A DNA stretch of 5,519 nt from Spirochaetales bacterium (lineage in GTDB: Bacteria; Spirochaetota; Spirochaetia; DTKZ01), in NCBI GenBank assembly GCA_031280945.1, contig JAITGB010000027.1, forward strand, positions 1 to 5,519, read 5' to 3'. Shown in pieces: positions 1-4,200 of the stretch. The position numbers and the translations under genes are program-made. Below the pieces are notes generated by a model. It saw only the letters and a program-made list of their open reading frames with translations, did not search any database and was not told the origin of the DNA. Position 1 is the stretch's first letter. The number at the start of each line of letters is the position of its first letter.

Positions 1-202
1 CCCCCTCACGTCCGTTAAGTAGTTTTTTTGCTTCACTAAATTTTTTGCGGCATATTTTTCTACACATCTCACAAAGCAAAGCCTCCGGCGATAAACCCAA
101 AGACTGTACGCCTGCCAAATGTTATTTGGGAAAAGGTTTACTCAAGGAGGCTCTTGTATTTTATTGCACCCATTAAGAGTAATTAACTATTCCTAAAACC
201 CC
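1..202. other. A+T-rich stretch without a convincing gene
   Basis: No confident gene is seen here. Two frames stay open. On the minus strand, a frame runs from a TTG at 118-116, or an ATG at 67-65, off the left edge. It reads MCRKICRKKFSEAKKLLNG from the ATG and could be the start of a leftward gene; a GGAGG lies 14 nt before that ATG, which is a long spacing. On the plus strand, a frame enters from the edge and stops at the TAA at 174-176, ending in KEALVFYCTH; it could be the tail of a rightward gene. They cover the same DNA, so at most one is likely real, and both are short enough to be chance. The A+T-rich composition contrasts with the GC-rich repeat block that follows. Confidence 0.3.
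115..129. repeat. Small inverted repeat CCAAAT-GTT-ATTTGG
   Basis: The 6-bp arms 115-120 and 124-129 are perfectly complementary around a 3-nt centre. The half-sites CCAAA/TTTGG match the core of the hicAB operator-like repeat at 1435-1454, but they are spaced by 5 nt here instead of 4. It could be a weak protein-binding site, a small hairpin or coincidence. Confidence 0.3.
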
Positions 203-251
203 GTCCGCGCCGCGCAGCGGCGCGGGCCTGCCCCGGTGAAGCCGCGGCAGG
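203..251. repeat. Two consecutive GC-rich hairpins
   Basis: The first stem pairs 203-213 with 217-227. It has 11 bp including one G-U, an almost all G/C stem and a 3-nt loop GCA. The second pairs 227-232 with 246-251 and continues, after one mismatch, with three more pairs (234-236 with 242-244). Neither is followed by a T-run on either strand, so they are not canonical intrinsic terminators. They lie directly beside the larger folded repeat and may be part of the same intergenic unit. Confidence 0.55.
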
Positions 252-283
252 GGCCGTGGGGCGCAAGGGATTGGAGGGGTTTA

Positions 284-320
284 GCCTTTTCTGGCCTCCC
301 TCAGGGAGGCCAGAAAAGGC
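284..320. repeat. Perfect 17-bp hairpin with TCA loop
   Basis: Arms 284-300 and 304-320 are exact reverse complements separated by TCA. The stem has a GGCCTCCC/GGGAGGCC apex half and a CTTTT/AAAAG base half. A purine-rich rather than U-rich tail follows, so it does not look like a rho-independent terminator. It forms the first arm of the composite repeat. Confidence 0.75.
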
Positions 321-351
321 CGGAGCGATAGCGCAGCCCCGCAAAGCCCGA

Positions 352-387
352 CCTTGCCTTTTTTCGCGTACGCGAAAAAAGGCAAGG
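352..387. repeat. Perfect 36-bp palindrome
   Basis: The 18-nt halves 352-369 and 370-387 are exact reverse complements with no spacer. From the outside in they comprise CCTTGCC, T6 and CGCGT, mirrored by ACGCG, A6 and GGCAAGG. Being fully symmetric, it reads the same on both strands. It could extrude as a cruciform in DNA or fold as a hairpin in RNA. No U-tract follows the stem on either strand. Confidence 0.75.
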
Positions 388-480
388 GTGCGCCCAAATT
401 CTCTTCCGAAATCTTTTTTTCACTTTTCACAAACTTTTGACATTATCCTCCCTGCCGGCGCAGCGTTTCGGGGATGTTAT

Positions 481-726
481 GTGGGGGTCTCCAGCAAATC
501 TGGTTCTAACACAACACCACAGAAATACACCTACGGGTTTATCAACGCGGAAACAGGCTTGACACTGGCGGTGCGGGTTGAAGGCGGCGACCTCTTGATT
601 CCGTTCAGGATAGGGTTTCCGCTTTCAAAAACGCTCCTGCATTCAGGGGAGCCCGGCGGCTTTGCCGTGTCCGTTGACAGGATAGAAAGCTGGTCTATCG
701 GTTTTGGCTGCCGGGCGCGATTGTAG
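481..726 (+). pseudogene. 3' remnant of a protein gene, possibly outer-membrane beta-barrel C-terminus
   Basis: The frame ending at the TAG at 724-726 looks coding over about its last 80 codons, with balanced amino-acid use and alternating polar/apolar stretches such as LLIPFRIGFPLS and ending ESWSIGFGCRARL. The alternating pattern and final strand resemble the C-terminal strands of spirochaete or Gram-negative outer-membrane beta-barrel proteins, but I recognise no specific family. Upstream the frame runs without a stop into the palindromic repeat block, where its translation becomes low-complexity. No convincing start exists; a GTG at 481 with GGGGAT six bases before it is the only candidate. 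The simplest reading is a truncated gene whose 5' part was lost or replaced next to the repeat. A small intact 81-residue protein from the GTG is the alternative. It converges with hicB, 86 nt away. Confidence 0.35.
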
Positions 727-812
727 GCCGGCAAGCGGATATAGAGGGAGACTCCCGCACTGCCAACAACTTAAGAAAGTGGGCGCATTTTTTGGGGGGC
801 TTTGCGGGACTT

Positions 813-1238
813 TTACTGAAACAAATAATCGAGCTTCACGCCCGGAAATACGGCGTGGATTTTATCCAGTATATTCAAAGTCGGATTCGATTTTCTCTCC
901 AGCCTTTGATAGCTGTATATGTTCTTCATACCCAGCATTTCGGCGGCCTGTTTTTGCGTCATCTTCGCCTTTAACCTGAAATTCCGCAGGAGTACGGCAA
1001 CCGCGATTTCCGGGGCCGCCTTTACCTGCAATAATTTTCTGTTCCTGTTTAAGCCCTCATCGGGCAAGGGAAAAATTATGCCGGAATTATCAGGTTCTTC
1101 AAGATATAAATTCAGGGCTTCCCCGCACGCTGCGCGTAATTCCTCCGGTGAATCAGCCTGCGTAACGCACCCTCTGAGTTCACAGCATTCCGCCCAATAC
1201 CCCTTATTCTCTTTATGCACTCTAAAATGATAATTCAC
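813..1238 (-). CDS. hicB: HicB antitoxin with XRE-type HTH domain
   Basis: This 141-residue antitoxin is predicted to bind and neutralise the HicA toxin and to repress its own operon. The N-terminal part, about residues 1-48, is the HicB partial RNase H-like fold, with the family signature GYWAECCELRGC at 13-24 followed by VTQADSPEEL. Residues 83-139 are a Cro/C1-type helix-turn-helix, with TQKQAAEMLGM at 94-104 as the HTH core and a C-terminal LDYLF. This is the long HicB form with a DNA-binding domain, and its length is normal for that form. The start is the GTG at 1238-1236, which overlaps the hicA TGA stop as GTGA. An AGGGGG ribosome binding site lies 6 nt upstream inside hicA, which suggests translational coupling. 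Its likely DNA target is the inverted repeat at 1435-1454. No clear terminator follows the TAA. Confidence 0.93.
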   Translation of the reverse strand: MNYHFRVHKENKGYWAECCELRGCVTQADSPEELRAACGEALNLYLEEPDNSGIIFPLPDEGLNRNRKLLQVKAAPEIAVAVLLRNFRLKAKMTQKQAAEMLGMKNIYSYQRLERKSNPTLNILDKIHAVFPGVKLDYLFQ

Positions 1239-1426
1239 GTTTTGCCCCCTTCTGCTTTAAGCCCTTTTAACAGCTTCTGCTCAAGTCCTTTTTTTAGCTC
1301 TTTGTGCATAGGTATAATTTCACGCAAATGCCCCTTGCCAATTTTGACATGAGAGCCTGCCTGCGAAATGACAGTCCAGCCAGCTTTTTTGTACAGACGA
1401 AGCATTTCTTTCCCGCCGAGCGGCAT
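1235..1426 (-). CDS. hicA: HicA family mRNA interferase toxin
   Basis: This 63-residue toxin has the dsRBD-like HicA fold, which cleaves translated mRNAs and is blocked by HicB. The sequence starts MPLGGKEMLRLYKKAGW, the usual opening of the family. The expected catalytic histidine is His26 in QAGSHVKIGKG. The stretch IIPMHKELKKGLEQKLLKGL at 37-56 is the typical C-terminal half. The ATG at 1426-1424 fits the family N-terminus. The TTG at 1441 would add five residues but lies upstream of the predicted transcription start. An internal ATG at 1405 would delete the conserved GGKE. No Shine-Dalgarno precedes 1426, and the predicted transcription start falls on it, so translation is probably leaderless. 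It is the first gene of the hicAB operon, as in most HicAB loci. The catalytic His is intact, so the toxin is probably functional. Confidence 0.93.
   Translation of the reverse strand: MPLGGKEMLRLYKKAGWTVISQAGSHVKIGKGHLREIIPMHKELKKGLEQKLLKGLKAEGGKT
1245..1250 (-). promoter_or_regulatory. Ribosome binding site of hicB
   Basis: AGGGGG on the minus strand lies 6 nt upstream of the hicB GTG start, inside the last codons of hicA. It supports the GTG start and gives hicB its own strong initiation signal, in contrast to hicA, which has none. That asymmetry would favour antitoxin over toxin synthesis. Confidence 0.65.
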
Positions 1427-1433
1427 ATACAAT
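1405..1433 (+). promoter_or_regulatory. Weak candidate promoter for the addBA operon
   Basis: TACAAT at 1428-1433 matches the -10 consensus at five of six positions. The hexamer 17 bp upstream, TTTCTT at 1405-1410, is a poor -35. It would start transcription near 1440, inside the operator-like repeat, and yield a leader of about 15 nt before the ATG at 1455. No better rightward promoter is evident between hicA and addB. The promoter might instead lie inside hicA. Confidence 0.25.
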
Positions 1434-1461
1434 AATACCAAACATATTTGGTATATGTCAA
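1432..1461 (-). promoter_or_regulatory. hicAB promoter, sigma70 type with extended -10
   Basis: On the minus strand TTGACA (1461-1456, all six consensus bases) is followed after 18 bp by TATTAT (1437-1432, five of six). TGG directly before the -10 supplies an extended -10 (TGn). Counting from the -10 puts the transcription start at about 1425-1426, on the hicA ATG. The -35 lies within the first codons of addB if addB starts at 1455. The inverted repeat 1435-1454 covers the spacer and part of the -10, so a bound protein would block polymerase. Confidence 0.7.
1435..1454. promoter_or_regulatory. Inverted repeat, likely HicB operator
   Basis: ATACCAAA (1435-1442) and TTTGGTAT (1447-1454) are perfect 8-bp arms around CATA. 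HicB proteins with helix-turn-helix domains are known to autorepress by binding palindromes in the hic promoter, and this one overlaps the -10 and spacer. It ends at the base before the candidate ATG of addB, so occupancy could also affect that gene. That it is a binding site is inferred from position and symmetry. Confidence 0.65.
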
Positions 1462-4196
1462 CAAAAAACCAGGGGCTTGCGCACGGCAGGGGGAGGGTGT
1501 GTATACTTGGGCCGGTGAAGGAGCTCGTTGAGGTTTTTACAAAGTATGCGGGGGACGGCCAGACGCGGTTTGTTTTTCCCTCGGAGGTGGCAGCCGCTTT
1601 TTGGAGGCGGTGGGTTCCGCGCTCCTCGGCTGTTCAGGCTGTACGCTCTACGCGGTTTATGTCCTGGGACACTTTCAAGGAAGAGGTTTTTCCGGGGAGA
1701 GAAGGGCGGCGGCCCAGCAACGCATTTTTACGGGCCGTGTTTGCGCGGGACCTCCTTGAACGGAACGGGGAGGAGAAGTTTTTATCCTGGTTTGTGCGGC
1801 CTGAGTTCGCCTCCGCAGCCGCGCCTTCTATTTTTTCGCGCTCTTTGCGGACAATTCTCCCGAATTTAAAGCTGCTTCTGGACGCGGCGGCACAGAGGGG
1901 CGCGCCGGACGCGGCCCTCGCTTCAGATTTGGGGATTATTGATACCCTGTACAGGGATTTTCTTGAGAAGAAGGGCCTGTATGAGCCGAACTTTGAGCCC
2001 CTGGGAATCCCCCAGGTTGATTTTCCTGTTTTCCTTTTTTTCCCCGGCCTTATTGAAGACTTCGCCTCTTTTGAGGAGGCTCTTGCGGGAACTCACCGTG
2101 TGCATCTCGTGCGCCCCCAGGGGACGGACGAGGTTCCCTGGCTTGATGAGTACGGGAATTCGGCCCAGGAAATCCGGGGGCTTTTAACGCGCATAGCAGG
2201 GCTTCTTGACAAGGGAATTCCGGCCCATGACATTGTTGTTACTTTTCCCAATGTTGAAGCCTTTGAGGATGACCTCCTGGAAGAGGCCATGATTCAGAAT
2301 GTTCCCGTGCGTATCAGGCAGGGCCGGGCTCTTTCCCTGTGTCCGGGGGGGAACTTCTTCTCGTCCCTGGCGGAGGTTGAGTCTTCGGGGTTTCACGTTG
2401 ACGCGGTAAAGGCTTTTCTTTTGAATGGGGCTTTTCCCTGGAAAGATGAGGCGCTCCTGCGCCGTGTGCTTTCCGTGGGCCTTGAAAAAGGCTGCTGCGG
2501 CTCTTTCCTCTGCGGCGGAAAGTTCTCCGACCCCTGGAGGGCGGCTCTCGCGGGGAATGATGTCGCGGAAGAGGAGAAAGCTTTTTTTGAGGAGTTCCGC
2601 GCCGCCATAAGGAGGCCCAGGCGCGCTTCCTCCTTCGCGGAGCTTCGCGTTCAGGCTCATAGTTTTGCCGCGCGGTTTTTCGATGCCGGCCTTTGGGGAA
2701 GGGAAGCTGAAAGGGCTTTTCAGTTTTCCTTGAGTTTCCTTGCGGAGCTTACCGCAGAAGAGAGGAGGCTGGGTTTTCCTGTTGCCGAGCCTTTCAGCCT
2801 TTTTACCGAGCTTTTACAGGACAGAATTTACGTTTCGCCTGCCGCAGAGGGGGGCGTTGATGTGTACCCCTACAAGGTGAGCGCGGGGGTTTATCCGCGC
2901 TATCATTTTATCGTCAACGCGAACCATGCTGCGGCTTCGGCTTCCGGAGCGGCTTTAAGTTTTCTCCGCGATGATTTTAAGGAAGCCCTGGGGCTTACCA
3001 GTGAGGATGCGGGAAACAGGTTTCTTGAAGTCTACTCTTCTTCCGGCGAAAATGTCTTTGTAAGTTATTCCCGCGAAGGGCGGGATTCATCTCTTCTTCC
3101 TCCGGGTTTTTTCGCGGGGCAAGACAGGGTGAGACCCGCGGCGGGGCTTACCGAAGATAGAAAGGCGGACGTCAGCCTGAAAGAACTGCGCTACTGGCAG
3201 GGGAGGGAAGCCTCGCCTTTTTTTCGGGCTCCGTCTTTTTGGCAGAGGGAGGGCTTTATAAGGTTTTCCGCTCTCTCCCGCGTTCCCGCCCTGAACGCGG
3301 CAAAAGAGAGGCTCCCGCCGGGAGATACAGTAGAGCGCCTTGCTGCCAGGGCCTGTGAGGAGGGACAGCTTTTCTTTTCGCCAACGGGAATTGAGGAATT
3401 CGCGGCCTGTCCTTTTGCCTTTTTTATGAAGAGGATTCTGAAGATTGACGAAGGAGTTTGGGAGACTGGTTTTGATTCTCCCCTCCTGTGGGGGACTTTG
3501 TGCCATGAAGCCCTTGATAAGTTTCTTGCCCGCGCGGGGGAGGCGGGAGGTTTTTCCCTTACAAACAGGGAGGCCCTTGACGCTCTGGCGGACGAGATTG
3601 TGGAAGAGCTTTTTTCCTGGCTTCCGGTGCGCCGTCCTTCGGCTGCCGCGCCTGTTCGCGCGGCCTGGGCCCGGAAGATGCGGGAAGCCCTCAAGGTTTT
3701 TGCCCGCGCGGAGGCGGAGACTTTTCCGGCTTTCAGGCAGAACAGGACGGAGAGGGGCCTCAAGGTTTTTTTTGAGGAAGCGGGGGCAGGGCTTCGGGGC
3801 CGCGCGGACAGAATTTCGGAAGTACCGGACGGGGGGGCTGTTCTCGTGGATTACAAAAGCGGGAAGATTCCCTCCAAAAGCGCCCTCACGGGTGAGAAGA
3901 GAGAGCCAAGCTCCTTTCAGATAGCGGCATACGTTTTGATGCTGCAGCGTCTGGGGCAGGAGGTTTCAAGCGCCTGGTACTACGCCCTGCGCGAGGGGAA
4001 ATTCCACAGGGTCTACGGAGGGGAGGGCGCGTGGCTTTCCGGTGAGGTTTTCCAGAGGAACGCGGGCCTTCTCGTGGAGCTTCTTGGCCGATCGGCGCAG
4101 CGCGTACGGGCCGGGGATTACAGGGCGGCCTCCGGCGGCTGTTCCTCGCCCTGCGTTTTCCGGCCCGTGTGCCGCACAAAATACGCTCTGGGGTAG
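1455..4196 (+). CDS. addB: AddB-like PD-(D/E)XK nuclease subunit with Fe-S cysteines
   Basis: This is probably the AddB/RexB-type subunit of a RecBCD-like helicase-nuclease that resects double-strand breaks and degrades linear DNA; it would be cytoplasmic. From the ATG at 1455 it has 913 residues, somewhat shorter than many AddB proteins (about 1100). The N-terminal two-thirds looks like the inactivated helicase fold: TRFVFPSEVAAAF (37-49) stands where a helicase would begin, and no Walker A is present. The C-terminal nuclease (about 645-908) keeps His684 (GTLCHEAL), Asp785 (GRADRI), Asp799 and Lys801 (VDYKSG), and Gln822/Tyr826 (FQIAAY). Cys652 (ACPF) plus Cys896, Cys900 and Cys906 would hold a 4Fe-4S cluster, as known for AddB. 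The start is uncertain: the ATG at 1455 has no Shine-Dalgarno, while AGGGGGAGG at 1488-1496 precedes GTG candidates at 1497 and 1515 with poor spacing. The frame is open back to 1368, but that part is antisense to hicA. The TAG is 4 nt before addA. A divergent or paralogous PD-(D/E)XK/helicase-like protein is the alternative name. Confidence 0.85.
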   Translation: MSTKNQGLAHGRGRVCILGPVKELVEVFTKYAGDGQTRFVFPSEVAAAFWRRWVPRSSAVQAVRSTRFMSWDTFKEEVFPGREGRRPSNAFLRAVFARDLLERNGEEKFLSWFVRPEFASAAAPSIFSRSLRTILPNLKLLLDAAAQRGAPDAALASDLGIIDTLYRDFLEKKGLYEPNFEPLGIPQVDFPVFLFFPGLIEDFASFEEALAGTHRVHLVRPQGTDEVPWLDEYGNSAQEIRGLLTRIAGLLDKGIPAHDIVVTFPNVEAFEDDLLEEAMIQNVPVRIRQGRALSLCPGGNFFSSLAEVESSGFHVDAVKAFLLNGAFPWKDEALLRRVLSVGLEKGCCGSFLCGGKFSDPWRAALAGNDVAEEEKAFFEEFRAAIRRPRRASSFAELRVQAHSFAARFFDAGLWGREAERAFQFSLSFLAELTAEERRLGFPVAEPFSLFTELLQDRIYVSPAAEGGVDVYPYKVSAGVYPRYHFIVNANHAAASASGAALSFLRDDFKEALGLTSEDAGNRFLEVYSSSGENVFVSYSREGRDSSLLPPGFFAGQDRVRPAAGLTEDRKADVSLKELRYWQGREASPFFRAPSFWQREGFIRFSALSRVPALNAAKERLPPGDTVERLAARACEEGQLFFSPTGIEEFAACPFAFFMKRILKIDEGVWETGFDSPLLWGTLCHEALDKFLARAGEAGGFSLTNREALDALADEIVEELFSWLPVRRPSAAAPVRAAWARKMREALKVFARAEAETFPAFRQNRTERGLKVFFEEAGAGLRGRADRISEVPDGGAVLVDYKSGKIPSKSALTGEKREPSSFQIAAYVLMLQRLGQEVSSAWYYALREGKFHRVYGGEGAWLSGEVFQRNAGLLVELLGRSAQRVRAGDYRAASGGCSSPCVFRPVCRTKYALG

Positions 4197-4200
4197 GGGT

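Larger units (their letters stand above)
259..395. repeat. Composite hairpin-rich intergenic repeat element
   Basis: The block is bracketed by a 7-bp perfect inverted repeat, GGGCGCA at 259-265 and TGCGCCC at 389-395. Inside are two arms. Arm 1 is closed by 276-281 pairing with 335-340 (6 bp, one G-U) and holds the perfect 17-bp hairpin 284-320. Arm 2 is the 36-bp perfect palindrome 352-387. The whole can therefore fold as a branched junction with two long arms. The design resembles non-autonomous palindromic repeats (REP/MITE-like units), and similar spacer sequence seems familiar to me from Treponema genomes, though I cannot verify that here. A long open frame crosses it from 256, but its predicted peptide is low-complexity and basic and is probably not a gene. 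Confidence 0.5.

Noticed and set aside
284..387. Hairpins as rho-independent terminators
   Set aside because: Neither stem is followed by a U-tract on either strand; the T- and A-runs are inside the arms.
256..480. Left part of the long rightward frame 256-726 as a genuine gene
   Set aside because: Its translation is basic and low-complexity and runs straight through two perfect palindromes. The frame is open because of repeat composition, not coding constraint.
437..480. TTGACA at 437-442 as a promoter for the 481-726 frame
   Set aside because: The -35 is perfect, but no -10-like hexamer occurs at 16-18 bp; the next AT-rich hexamer is about 32 bp away.
531..734. Leftward 67-residue frame opposite the gene remnant
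   Set aside because: The rightward frame has the more protein-like composition. The leftward one is rich in Pro/Ser/Arg and has no clear ribosome binding site.
745..755. GGGAGACTCCC palindrome as terminator or operator
   Set aside because: The 11-nt palindrome leaves almost no loop, has no T-run and is too short to support a function on its own.
1368..1454. Upstream start at 1368 for the addB frame
   Set aside because: This stretch is antisense to the well-supported hicA N-terminus and crosses the hicAB promoter and operator. The extra residues do not resemble AddB.
2184..2660. Leftward open frames inside addB (also 3087-3506 and 3191-3763)
   Set aside because: They are antisense shadows in a GC-rich gene, with skewed Arg/Ser/Pro composition and no family resemblance.
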